NCBI GenBank assembly: GCA_032433765.1
Contig: JAVIAB010000156.1
Span: forward strand, 87,478,269 to 87,542,268
Origin: Megaustenia siamemsis
Lineage: Eukaryota; Mollusca; Gastropoda; Stylommatophora; Ariophantidae
Direction: 5' to 3'
Length of the DNA: 64,000 nucleotides
Shown here: positions 20,377 to 30,775 of the stretch, one piece after another
Layout of the letters: every line of letters begins with the position of its first letter
How positions within the stretch are numbered: position 1 is the stretch's first letter
Program-made: the position numbers and the translations under genes
The notes under the pieces: generated by a model
The model's input: the letters and a program-made list of their open reading frames with translations, nothing else
Databases searched by the model: none
Told to the model about the DNA's origin: nothing

Positions 20377-21448
20377 CTTTTATGATACTTAATATATGTT
20401 TTATCTACCTATGACTCCAAAAGCTATTAATTTATTCTGACAAATAAAGAAGTGATTAAGTAATATTGCTGCACCTCAGGCTCTGGAGGGCTATAATCTA
20501 ACTGCAGCGACACTTTAATTTATGCTTTAAAATAAATGAACAGTTAACATAAATCAATTTCATTTTTAAATATATATATGGAACCTGTTGAATGACAATA
20601 TTAATTACGATTAAAAGTAATTCTTAAAACTTTCGGCAACCAAAGCAATAGTTTACAAATAACAATGTTATTGTGACAGTCACCATTAGACAATATATCA
20701 CACTTTAAAAAAAAATTATAACAAGCACAGGCCAAAAATACTTTACAATGACTGGTATGCCTATTCTTATTAAAATTAACAAAATAATTAACTATTTAAC
20801 ACTCCTAACTGCTGCTTAACTAACTTAAATAAATAATTATTCGTCAAATTCTCACAGTTAGTGTGCACACTTCCTACTAACACACGCGATGATAACAGAA
20901 TCACTGATTTTATAACTATACTAGGCCTCTTGAATCTCCTGGAAATTAAAATTGTTCTCTATCTACTGTTTACTGTTCTAGCACTGCACACGATGAATCT
21001 GAATTCTGTTATAATTTAAATAAAAAACATTGAGGTCACCAGACTTGACCACAGGTGTTGTTATTTCTGCTGGCGTATCGAACAACACATAACACTCGTG
21101 AAAAGGTGAAAGGATTACTGCTGGACGACACTTGAAATTTTTTTGACCAAAACATTGATGGTCATCAGGTAACAGCTAGACAGGCACGCACTGACAGTGT
21201 GCGGGTAGAGTTTCCTGTTAATTAATGTGTTGGTCTGCTAGCGATTCAGGTAAAGGTGAACTCTGGCGTGACCTTTCTGCTTGTTGGTCAACTCGATTGT
21301 GAGGTGGGCTGGATATGGAATGTGCTATGTCGATTCTTCTCTATATCCTCTCTCTATCTTCTCTCTGTTGTGTTGTGTTGATTCTTCTCTATGTCTTCTC
21401 TCTTTTGTGTTGTGGCTCCGATCCTAGTCACGTGCAACAATTAATCTC
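20377..21448 (-). other. 5' leader of the LTR element
   Basis: About 1.07 kb between the 5' LTR (minus orientation) and the first ATG. Right after the LTR the minus strand reads GAGATTAATTGTTGCACGTG, the place where a primer binding site is expected; I cannot name the tRNA. No ORF of note is seen. Confidence 0.5.
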
Positions 21449-22506
21449 TGTATAACCGTGTTCTAATTGTTCTTGGTATATGACACGACACCGCACATTC
21501 AAGAATTAACTAACTTTGCGGGTTACAAATCAGTCCTAATTTATTATGTTACATACAGATATGTACAGATGCTTTCTGACTGTCCTTCCTAGCGTCTCTA
21601 ATCTGTAGATACTTGTTCGATCTAATAAGTCTTGGCCGCTGAAGTATTTCGACTATCGTCGGTGTTGTACCTCAGCTATTCGTATAGTGGATATTCTATC
21701 TGTTTTTCTATCTCTAAGTTGAAGTTGTTCTGTGACTATCTCAATTCCTATCGGTCGCTAGTGCGTGGCTATCTCTGTGTGTTCCTAGTCGAGATGTAAA
21801 AATGGAAGTCCCCCTCTCAAGTCTGCCTTCTAACTTTTATACGGTTTTGACCGACCGTTAACATTTTTTCCCGCCAACTATTCTTTGTCCAGATAAAAGT
21901 GACATCTGGCATTGCTCTACTCCTTTCTGCATTCTAAGTGACCTTCCCTCACCATCTGCCACTTGTGTGACTAGCCCTTAGTTTATGAATTCTACCTTCC
22001 TACTGACAGCTAAGGTCATTCTAAGTGACTCTCCCTTACCATCTGCCACTTGTGTGACTAGCCCTCTAGTTCATTGAGTTCCACATTCCTTACCGACAGC
22101 TAAAGTAAGTTTACGACCAGTGGTCAGTCACGGTGGTCGTGACTAGCGTTTAGTTTATAGTTCTACATTCCTCACCGACAGCTAAAGTAAGTTTACGACC
22201 AGTGGTCAGTCACGGTGGTCGTGACTAGCGTTTAGTTTATAGTTCTACATTCCTCACCGACAGCTAAAGTAAGTTTACGACCAGTGGTCAGTCACGGTGG
22301 TCGTGACTAGCGTTTAGTTTATAGTTCTACATTCCTCACCGACAGCTAAAGTGAGTTTACGACCAGTGGTCATTCCCCAGCCATCTGGCACCTTTAGTCT
22401 ATGTCAGTCAGTGCGGTTAGTCATCCCTATGCTAAATTTGTCTAGTCCTGTTTAGTCCTCACTTAATTATGATCTAAATATGTATGTGCTATCATTCACG
22501 GTTACA
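21449..22506 (-). repeat. LTR (5' LTR in minus orientation), 82-bp expansion
   Basis: 1058 bp, starting TGTATAACCGTG and ending CACGGTTACA on the plus strand. An 82-bp unit that begins GTGGTCAGTCACGGTGGTCG is present three times between about 22120 and 22365, against once in the left LTR. The two extra units account for the length difference between the LTRs. Confidence 0.8.
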
Positions 22507-23068
22507 GTTCTGCTTCTCTATTTCTAGTCTCTTCTCTACTCTAGTTGAAGTTCTTCAGTGACTGTCTCAATGTCTATCGGTCGCTAGTGCATGGCTATCT
22601 CTGTGTGTTCCTAAGTTCTCTGTCCCTAAGTGTGGAAGTCCCCTAACTTTTATATTCCTGTCTTTTTACCGACAGTTTACATTTTCTCCTGCCAACTATG
22701 GCATTGACACTGTTCCACTCCTCTCTGCACTCAAGTGACTCTCTCTAATCATCTGACACCGTGTGGGTAGCCCTTCCTGTTTACGAGTTCCACGTTCCTT
22801 ACTGACAGCTAAGGTCATTCCCCAGCCATCTGACACCTTTAGTTTATGAGTTCCACATTCCTCACCGAAGGCTATGATAGGTTTCCAACCAGTGGTCAGT
22901 CAGTGCGATTTAACATTTTCATCCCTATGCTAAATTTGTCTAGTCCTGTTTTGTCCCCACTTAATTATTTTTTAAATATGTATGTTTCATCATTCACGGT
23001 TACATACCTTCCCCTGTTCTCCAGTGAGAAAATATGCCAACATTTTCTCACTCAAAAAATAAAAAATG
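22507..23068 (-). repeat. Right half of the older LTR plus 3' interior stub
   Basis: Starts with GTTCT, diverges moderately from the LTRs at 16117-16906 and 21600-22506, and passes the LTR end (CACGGTTACA near 22995-23004) into the same interior edge (TTCTCACTCAAAAAATAAAAAA). It is then cut by the hAT remnant at about 23069. Confidence 0.65.
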
Positions 23069-23317
23069 AATGTAGTATGGAAATATCTCGTTTCTCAAAG
23101 CAAAAAACCGCCTCAAACAATTCCCTATGCTTAGCCAGCGTACTTGTGTGTAGAGCACCAAGTCGCCATATTCCGCCTCAACTTCTGATAGAAAATTTAT
23201 AAACTGTCGGTGTGTCAAAAACCGATTCCCGCCTTTTATTAAATTTACACACTTTATTACAGTTTTCATAACATCCTCCACGTCTAGAATCTTGCCACAC
23301 AGCGCCTCCTGGTGCAT
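23069..23317 (-). pseudogene. hAT transposase fragment (GTF2IRD2/ZBED5-like)
   Basis: Minus-strand residues include HQEALCGKILDVEDVMKTV, HRQFINFLSEVEAEYGDLV and QVRWLSIGNCLRRFFALRNE. This is the central hAT transposase segment found in the domesticated ZBED5, FAM200 and GTF2IRD2 group. The sequence breaks off after RNE at the junction with LTR DNA. Confidence 0.75.
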
Positions 23318-23368
23318 AATGCAATGTAATGCTGGGCAATGGAGTCACCGTCACATAATGATTTTTTT

Positions 23369-23602
23369 TTATTTCGCTATCTCTGCGCTTACAACAAACG
23401 ATGCCATTAAGGAACTTGTTTGTTTTGTTGTTAATGTAGTAAAAATAGATTTCTGAGTACTAACCTTTTTCTTCAAATCGCAGACAAGTGTAGAACGTAT
23501 TGTACCAATGTAGTCCTTGTTTTTAGCGGCGTGATGCTGTGTGTAATGTCGTTTAAGATTATACTCTTTATTTAAGTCAACACTTGCAAACACCCAAGGC
23601 AC
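23369..23602 (-). pseudogene. hAT transposase N-terminal fragment (BED-like)
   Basis: The frame contains KEYNLKRHYTQHHAAKNKDY, the end of a BED-type zinc finger, then a Lys-rich helix and SFVVSAEIAK, corresponding to the ASY-x-x-S-x-x-IAK start of the catalytic part. The part between this and 23317 has been deleted down to about 50 bp. Confidence 0.65.
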
Positions 23603-24279
23603 TGCGGTTTGCTATCCTTATTGTTGATGAATAAAAAATCATGTTCCCATTTCTCATGAAAAAATTTGATTTTTTTCATTTAATTGACGTTTATTGTTCA
23701 TATTATACCACGACCGAAGCAACATACAATGAAAAAAACAGATTACAACAATAGCACTGTTTCCTCTTAAAATGGAACTGTTCACTGTAACTCGACAAAA
23801 TCAGAATGATCAGATCGGATATATAATTTTGACTGATGAAAAGAGGTTTGAAGAGAAAGAAACTGAAAGCAAAATAATTGTGAGGTGAATGTGTTGGGGT
23901 GGAGGAGGTGGGTGACTGACAGTATTTCTTGGCGGAAACTGTTTGAACTCGCCGAACCGAGAGTCGGCTCTAGAACCATTCGTTGGCTTCTTCCTTTGTT
24001 TAAGTCGGTCGCAGGATGATCAAAAGGAAAAAAAAAGATGGGCCGGGAATGACCGGAAGTCGACGTTAAACTAACTACTAGAGTGTTCCGTGTTTTAAAC
24101 ATAGGTCTACGAGGGAATATTTGAGTTAGCTTTCTCCACGGTAGAAGTTAATGTAACAAATTTTAAATCAATTTTACCCAGGACATTTTGCTCAATGCAA
24201 CCTGATTTTATTTTTCATCCGCCGCGGGCCACAAGTGGCCCGCGGGCACCTAATTGGCCATCCCTGCTCTAGACTCACG

Positions 24280-24440
24280 TGCACTCACTCAGTCGCACGG
24301 TCCAGAACCCGTTTCCACGTTATAGACCAACTTCAGTCAATCAGCTCTTTGGTGCTTATATACACCGTGAGTTTTTAAAAATAATTTTCTTCATTTATAG
24401 GCACACATAAATGAAATTACGCGTCCTTGATAACGAACCG
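24280..24440 (-). repeat. Fragment matching the 5' UTR of LINE J3
   Basis: On the minus strand this stretch matches 61240-61380 well, especially TAACGTGGAAACGGGTTCTG and the GTGCACGTGAGTCT that follows. At 61240 this sequence directly precedes the J3 ORF, so here it is probably a detached J-family promoter or 5' end. No J coding sequence follows. Confidence 0.6.
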
Positions 24441-24839
24441 ACGAAAACAGACCGCAATCTTGGGACGCACCAAAAAGCGCCATATATGCTCATGCATAAA
24501 TTCCAGAATTTCTCGTACTTGACCCCATAGTGTGCAGCATTTCAAATTGATGGGAGGTACATAAGGAAATATTCATACCTCTAAATCATCATCGTGTGTA
24601 ATTCACCCTCACAAGCTTGGTCATTAAGCTAAATAGATCTCTTTAGGCAACATTCCTGGCTCTATTTACAGTATGCGCGAATAATGTCTTTGCAAGAAAC
24701 CTCTTGTACTCTCAAGTCTATTGTCATTTTGTGTGGGTGTGGGGAGAGATGGGGAAGGAAGCACTTAAAGAGAAGGGAGTTTAGTTAAGAAGTAGATGGA
24801 AGTGAAGAAAAATAAAGCATCAAGAGTGGTAAACCTCAC
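24441..24839. other. Unassigned
   Basis: No coding or repeat family is recognised, apart from GGGACGCACCAAAA near 24464, a motif also present near 16039 at the 5' edge of the 1.65-kb insertion (reverse complement there). Confidence 0.4.
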
Positions 24840-25260
24840 TCTCCCCGAACATTATTATGTTGTTAATACATCATGCTATTTGCTATTACCTCTTTCAGAG
24901 CATTTATGTTGTTAATACATCATGCTATTTGCTATAACCTCTTTCAGAGCATTTTCATTACTCATCTTAGATGTCCATGGTATTCTCAACATTCTTCTAT
25001 AAAACCACATTTCTACAGACTTGAGTGATTTTCTTGTCTGTTGTCCTATTGTCCATGATTCACATCCATATGTTAAGACTGGCTCTACATAACATTTAAG
25101 AACTCTTTTTCTTGTTTATATTGTCAAAAATTGATTGCATAGTATCTTTTTTCATTTTTTGGAAAGCCGCTTTTGCCTGAGCCATTCTGCATCTCAACTC
25201 TTTTGTACATTTTCTGTCTGAGGTTAACAATGTTCCCAAATATTTAAATAATGTTGTTCA
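24840..25260 (-). pseudogene. RTE-3 LINE 3' fragment
   Basis: The minus strand encodes the C-terminal reverse transcriptase region (KCYVEPVLTYG-type, SLKSVEMWFYRRMLRIPW-type residues, by comparison with 30341-30520), with breaks. A 49-bp piece is duplicated in tandem at about 24857-24955. It is joined head to head with a plus-strand piece of the same kind of element at 25261. Confidence 0.65.
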
Positions 25261-25378
25261 TATGTATAGTGAGATTATTTTAAGATCCATAAGGGGCATG
25301 CCTGAAATAACACATGGAGGTCATAATCTAAGGTATGCTGATGACACAGTCTTAATTGCTAATGTAATAGAGGAATAG
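25261..25378 (+). pseudogene. RTE-3 palm fragment, plus strand
   Basis: A 38-codon frame encodes MYSEIILRSIRG followed by HNLRYADDTVLIAN, the catalytic palm motif, then a TAG. It ends where the G-rich minisatellite begins. Confidence 0.65.
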
Positions 25379-25394
25379 TAAAAAAGGGGAAGGA

Positions 25395-27850
25395 GTGGAG
25401 GAAAGATAGGGGAGTGAGTGATAGGGGAGTGAGTGATAGGGGAGTGAGTGATAGGGGAGTGAGTGATAGAGAAATGGTGCAGCAAAATCATGCGGGGAAG
25501 AATGGGACAGTGAGCACGAAGTCAGTTAGGGGAGCTGAGAGAATCTCGTGAAGTTGAGAGGGTGCGTGGGGAGGGGGGCTGAGAGAATCTCGTGAAGTTG
25601 AGAGGGTGCGTGGGGAGCGGGGCTGAGAGAATCTCGTGAAGTTAAGAGGGTGCGTGGGGAGGGGGGGTTAAGAGAATCTCATGAAGTTGAAAGGGTGCGT
25701 GGGAAGGGGGGGGCTTAGAGAATCTCATGAAGTTGAGAGGGTGCGTGGGGAGGGGGGCTGAGAGAATCTCGTGACGTTGAGCGGGTGCGTGGGGAGGGGT
25801 GCTGAGAGAATCTCGTGACGTTGAGCGGGTGCGTGGGGAGGGGGGGCTGAGAGAATCTCGTGAAGTTGAAAGGGTGCGTGGGAGGGGAGCTGAGAGAATC
25901 TCGTGAAGTTGAGAGGGTGCATGGGGAATGGGGCTGAGAGAATCTCATGAAGTTGAGAGGGTGCGTGGGGAGATGAGCTGAGAGAATCTCGTGAAGTTAA
26001 GAGGGTGCGTGGGGAGGGAGGCTGAGAGAATCTCGTGAAGTTGAGAGAGTGCGTGGGGAGTTGAGCTGAGAGAATCTCGTGAAGTTGAGAGAGTGCGTGG
26101 AAGGGGAACTGAGAGAATCTCGTGAAGTTGAGGGGGTGCGTGGGGAGGTGAACTGAGAGGGAGGGGGGCTGAGAGAATCTCGTGAAATTGAGAGGGTGCA
26201 TGGGGAGGTGAGCTGAGACAATCTCGTGAAGTTGAGTGGGTGCGTGGGGAGGTGAGCTGAGAGAATCTCGTGACGTTGAGAGAGTGCGTGGAAGGGGAGC
26301 TGAGAGAATCTCGTGAAGTTGAGAGAGTGGAAGGGGAACTGAGAGAATCTTGTGAAGTTGAGAGAGTGCGTGGGAGGGGAGCTGAGACAATCTCGTGAAG
26401 TTGAGAGAGTGCGTGGTAAGGGAGCTTAGAGAATCTCGTTTAGTTGAAAGGGTGCGTGGGGAGGGGGGGGCTGAGATAATCTAGTGAAGTTGAGAGGGTG
26501 CGTGGGGAGGGGGGCTGAGAGAATCTCATGAAGTTGAGAGAGTGCGTGGGGAGGGGGGCTGAGAGCATCTCGTGAAGTTGAGAGAGTGCGTGGAGAGGGG
26601 GCTGAGAGAATCTCGTGAAGTCGAGAGAGTGCGTGGAGAGGGGGGCTGAGAGAATCTCGTGAAGTTGAGAGAGTGCGTGGAGAGGGGGGCTGAGAGAATC
26701 TCGTGAAGTTCAGAGAGTGCGTGGAGAGGGGGGCTGAGAGAATCTCGTGAAGTTGAGAGAGTGCGTGGAGAGGGGGGCTGAGAGAATCTCGTGAAGTTGA
26801 GAGAGTGCGTAGAGAGGGGGGCTGAGAGCATCTCGTGAAGTTGAGAGGGTGCATGGGAGAGGGGCTGTGAAAACCTCGTGAAGTAGAGAGGGTGCGTGGG
26901 GAGGGGGGGTTGAGAGAATCTCGTGAAGTTGAGAGGGTGCGTGGGGAGGGGGCCTGAGATAATCTGGTGAAGTTTAGAGGGTGTGTGGGGAGGGGAGCTG
27001 AGAGAATCTCGTGAAGTTGAGAGGGTGCGTCGGGAGGGGGGCTGAGAGAATCTCGTGAAGTTGAGAGGGTGCTTGGGGAGGTGGGTTGAAAGAAACTCGT
27101 GAAGTTGAGAGGGTGCGTGGGGAGCGGGGGCTGAGAGAATCTCGTCAAGTTGAGAGGGTGCGTGGGGAGGTGAGCTGAGATAATCTCGTGAAGTTGAGAG
27201 GGTTTTTGGGGGTAGGTGAGCTGAGAGAATCTCGTGAAATTGGGAGGGTGCGTGGGGAGGGGAGCTGAGAGAATCTCGTGAAGTTGAGAGGGTGCGTGTT
27301 GAGGTGAGCTGAGAGAATCTCGTGAAATTGAGAGGGTGCGTGGGGAGGGGAGCTGAGAGAATCTCGTGAAGTTGAGAGGGTGCGTGGGGAGGGGGACTGA
27401 GAGAATCTCGTGACGTTGAGCGGGTGCGTGGGGAGGGGGGGTGAGATAATCTCGTAAAGTTGAGAGGGTTCGAGGGGAGGGGGGCTGAGTGAATTTCGTG
27501 AAGTTGAGAGGGTGCGTGGGGAGGGGGTGCTGAGAGAATCTCGTGACGTTGAGAGGGTTCGAGGGGAGGGGAGCTGAGAGAATCTCGTGAAGTTGAGAGG
27601 GTGCGTGGGGAGGGAGGCTGAGAGAATCTCGTGACGTTGAGAGGGTGCGTGGGGAGGGGGTGCTGAGAGAATCTCGTGACGTTGAGCGGGTGCGTGGGGA
27701 GGGGGTGCTGAGAGAATCTCGTGAAGTTGAGAGGGTGCGTGGGGAGGGGGTGCTGAGAGAATCTCATGACGTTGAGCGGGTGCGTGGGGAGGGGGACTGA
27801 GAGAATCTCGTGAAGTTGAGAGGGTGCGTGGGGAGAGGGGCAGAGTAGAG
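25395..27850 (+). repeat. G-rich minisatellite, about 43-bp unit, over 50 copies
   Basis: After four copies of a 15-bp unit (GTGAGTGATAGGGGA, 25400-25465) a long array of units of about 42-45 bp follows. Each has GAGAGAATCTCGTGAAGTTG as its core and a variable G-run spacer. Unit variants (GTTGAGAGG versus GTTGAGCGG, GTGAAG versus GTGACG, deletions of the G-run) are interspersed. The long minus-strand ORFs across it (up to 457 codons) are products of the repeat and occur in all three frames, so I do not call them genes. Confidence 0.95.
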
Positions 27851-29090
27851 ACAAACAAAGAAATAGGCAGGTGACAAGTGAAGTGTGAGAGTGGCTCACA
27901 CGGTCTGGGAGAAGGTTCGTTCCGAAAAAGCTAGTGGCCTACCAACCTTCGAAGAGGCCGGTCGTTTTATTGGAGTCAGTTTTTGTTCAGTTGAAGGAGC
28001 TAAGAGCTCGACATCGTTGGTCTTAAGTTGAATTCCAACCGGCTAGTTATCAGAGTTATTGTGCAGCTATGTTGTTAGCCAGGACACAACTATTGTTGTC
28101 ACATGGAAGCTGTTGAAGTCGTTTGTTGAATGGGAGCAATGCGATCACTAAGGTTACTGCTTGAGGAATGACTGAGTAGGTGACTGACGTCTTGCTTATG
28201 GGAGCCACGAAGTGTGAAACTGAACTTTCTTATTATTTCTGAAGCGAGGGAGAGAAAAGTGACTTCTTATCGACTTGTGTTGTACATTGGAACTCGCAGA
28301 ACAAAGACAAAGCGTGTAAGAACTTGTTAGAGTAGAGTAGTATTGTGAAACTTAACTTTTATATTCTTTCCGAAGCGACGGAGAGAAAAGTGAATTTTTA
28401 TTGACTTGTTTCGTACATTGTAACTCGCTGAGCAAAACAAGCGAGTAAGAACTTGTAGAGTATAATAGTGTCGTGAGATTGAACTGTCATATTATTACTG
28501 GAGTGAGGGAGAGAAAGGAGATTTCTTATGGGCTTACTATGAATGTGGATTGTCTTGAACATTCCTAAGCGAGAAAGGTTTTGCCCATGTCAACTGTGAT
28601 TGTTCTCAGTGAATGTGTAAGAGTTCTGACGGTGTACAGTCTGAGTCAGTGTGTCAACTCGAGTAATCGAGGAGAGGTGTTGTAATTGAAATAAAGACTA
28701 AGCATATTTTACGAACACCTTGTATTGTTAATTCACATGAGATAGTGGAGTACTCATAACCAGACTGACGAATGAACGAACGACAACTGAGGAGCAGGTT
28801 CCAGGTTGTAGGATTGCAAACCCGTTGGTAGAAGACAGCGCGAATTACTACAAGAAAGGGAATCCTATTGACAAGCCAGTCGTAGGGTCCAGAGCAACAT
28901 TAAGCAGCGGTTCTGGTGGTGAGGCTGAAGGCCAGGTTCAGCAGCCTCCATTGAACATAAGTCGGGTGGCAGCTGACTGTATGTAACCAGACACTCAAAC
29001 GTCACAAAATCATTTCATGTAAGAACGAGTGCGCTAAATTTGATAGATTATTACACTAAGAGTGAAAATGAGTTGCTAGAAATGTTAAAC
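27851..29090. repeat. LTR-like non-coding tract with a triplicated ~130-bp unit
   Basis: A unit beginning GTGAAACTGAAC or a variant recurs at about 28213, 28345 and 28473 (periods 132 and 128), each containing GGGAGAGAAA and ACTTGT landmarks. An AATAAA lies at about 28691-28696. The mix of a triplicated promoter-like unit, a polyadenylation signal and a following leader-like tract suggests a solitary LTR or 5' end of a retroelement, but I find no matching second copy. Confidence 0.45.
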
Positions 29091-29109
29091 ATGAAAACAA
29101 AATGAAAAC

Positions 29110-30775
29110 AAAAAAAAAAGGACTCAGCCTTAATAGCAAAAAGACAGAAGTAATAGCAACAAATATAAAGACATCACCGCAATGCACAATAAATGCAAGT
29201 GGAACAATATTAAAACAGGTAAATGAATTTAAATTTTCGGGGAACAATATTACCCTCAGATAGTAGATGTACAATAGAGGTGAGATGCAGAATGACTCAG
29301 GCAAAAACAGCTTTCCAAAAAAATGAGGAAGATACTGTGCAATACATTCTTGACAATAGAAAAAATAAAAAGAATTCTTAAATGTTATGTAAAACATAAC
29401 AAAGAGAACTCTACACCCATTGATATAAAAAGAGGAGTAAGACAGGGCTGCATCCTATCACCAAGCTTGTTCAATCTATACACTGAGCAAATCTTTAAAA
29501 ACATCATAGAAATGCCAGGCCTACAAATTAATGGAAATATAATCAACAACCTAAGATATGCTGGCGATACTGTACTACTAGCAGAAAATCCTAAAGATCT
29601 ACAACAATTACTTAATGAAATAAACATGATAAGCAAAAAATATGGACTAGATACGAATATTAAAAAGACTAAAACTATGATCATAAACAAAGGAAATACT
29701 CAAAACCCACAAGTGGATATCAAAATAGAAGGAATAGACCTGGAGACAGTTCATAACTACAACTACCTTGGGACACACTATAACCAGTGATGGAAAATGT
29801 ACAACTGAAATAAACAAAAGAATAGGAATGGCAAAAAAAATTGTAATGCCATGAAGATCATACTAACATCAAAACAAATAACACCAGGGCTAAAACTAAG
29901 AACAGCAAAATGTTACATCTTCTCAATATTCCTATATGGTACAGAAACATGGACATTAGACAAGAAAACAGAACAGAGAATTGAAACCTTTGAATGTGGA
30001 TATATAGAAGAGTAGGTAGAATTGGATGGAAGGAAAAGAAAACAAACGACGAAGTCTTAAAACAACTAAAAATGAAAAGAGAACTATTAAACACAATTCA
30101 AACAAGACAAATGCGATTTTTGGGCCATGTTAAAAGACACAACAGCCTACTAAAAGTAATCCTGGAAGGGAAAATACAAGGTAAAAGAGGCAGAGGCAAA
30201 CCAAGCCTAACATGGACGAGTAACATCAAAAGATGGACAAACCAGCCTATGACAACCTGCACCATCAAAGCAAGAGACAGAGAAGTATGGCGCTCCATGG
30301 TAGCAAACTTTATTTGCCGAGACGACACTCGATGATGATGAAATGTTATGTAGAGCCAGTCTTAACATATGGATATGAATCAATGACAAAAGGACAACAG
30401 ACGAAAATCACTGGAGGCTGTTGAAATGTGGTTTTATAGAAGAATGTTGAGAATACCATGGACATCTAAGAAGAGTAATAAAAACGTTCTGAAAGAGGCC
30501 AAAGCAAAATGAGAGCTAATATCCAATATTTCATCAAGAAACAATCATAATTTTTTTTGGTCATGTAATGAGAAGGGAACAGCTGGAATATATTGTAACA
30601 ACTGGGAAAATTGAGGGACAAAGAGAAACAAAGTGAAAATTTACAAGACAGCTTAATAAGAGAATGGCATGACAGAAGGTCAACAACAGAAATGATAAAG
30701 AACTATCGAAATCGAAAGTTGTGGACAGACACGATCACCTGCCTCAGCAGGCATGGTACTTGAAGATGATGATTC
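29110..30775 (+). mobile_element. RTE-3 LINE 3' part, split by an RTE-1 copy
   Basis: The plus strand encodes KGLSLNSKKTEVIATN and continues to about 29379; it resumes at 30353 with EPVLTYGYESMTKGQQTKI and ends in a GATGATGATT tail near 30765-30775. The two parts are separated by 29392-30340. Stops and frameshifts are frequent. Confidence 0.75.
29392..30340 (+). mobile_element. 5'-truncated RTE-1 LINE in RTE-3, 12-bp duplication
   Basis: AAATGTTATGTA occurs at 29380-29391 and 30341-30352, bracketing a 949-bp RTE-1 copy that ends in (GAT)n. It encodes DIKRGVRQGCILSPSLF, then NLRYAGDTVLLAENP, in which the first catalytic Asp of YADD is Gly, and the C-terminal LNTIQTRQMRFLGHVKRHNS. A frameshift lies near 29770. 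It is close in sequence to the full-length copy at 39105-42412. Confidence 0.85.

Larger units (their letters stand above)
14352..22506 (-). mobile_element. LTR retroelement without pol, carrying an RRM/coiled-coil gene
   Basis: Two long direct repeats bound an interior of about 4.5 kb. In minus orientation the LTR runs from TGTAACCGTG to CACGGTTATACA. A purine-rich tract (minus strand of 16907-16922) sits exactly against the 3' LTR, as a polypurine tract should. The left LTR is 14352-16906, including a 1.66-kb insert; the right LTR is 21449-22506. I find no protease, reverse transcriptase, RNase H or integrase in the interior, so it would depend on another element. The only gene-like sequence is at 18789-20376. 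Confidence 0.75.
23069..24266 (-). mobile_element. hAT transposon remnant with one TIR
   Basis: The minus strand starts at CAGGGATGGCCAATTAGGTG (24247-24266 as reverse complement), the CAGGG-type end of a hAT element, next to the possible 8-bp flank CTCTAGAC (24267-24274). Transposase fragments follow at 23602 and 23317. The other end is missing because the element is joined to LTR-derived sequence. I could not assign 23640-24220 beyond non-coding hAT interior. Confidence 0.65.

Noticed and set aside
23782..24102. 106-codon minus-strand ORF near the hAT end
   Set aside because: No similarity to hAT transposase motifs and composition like non-coding DNA; treated as hAT interior.
25715..27899. 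Long minus-strand ORFs (up to 457 codons) of Pro/Ser/His-rich repeats
   Set aside because: They follow from a stop-free ~43-bp minisatellite; all three frames give similar repeats and there is no independent start or domain.
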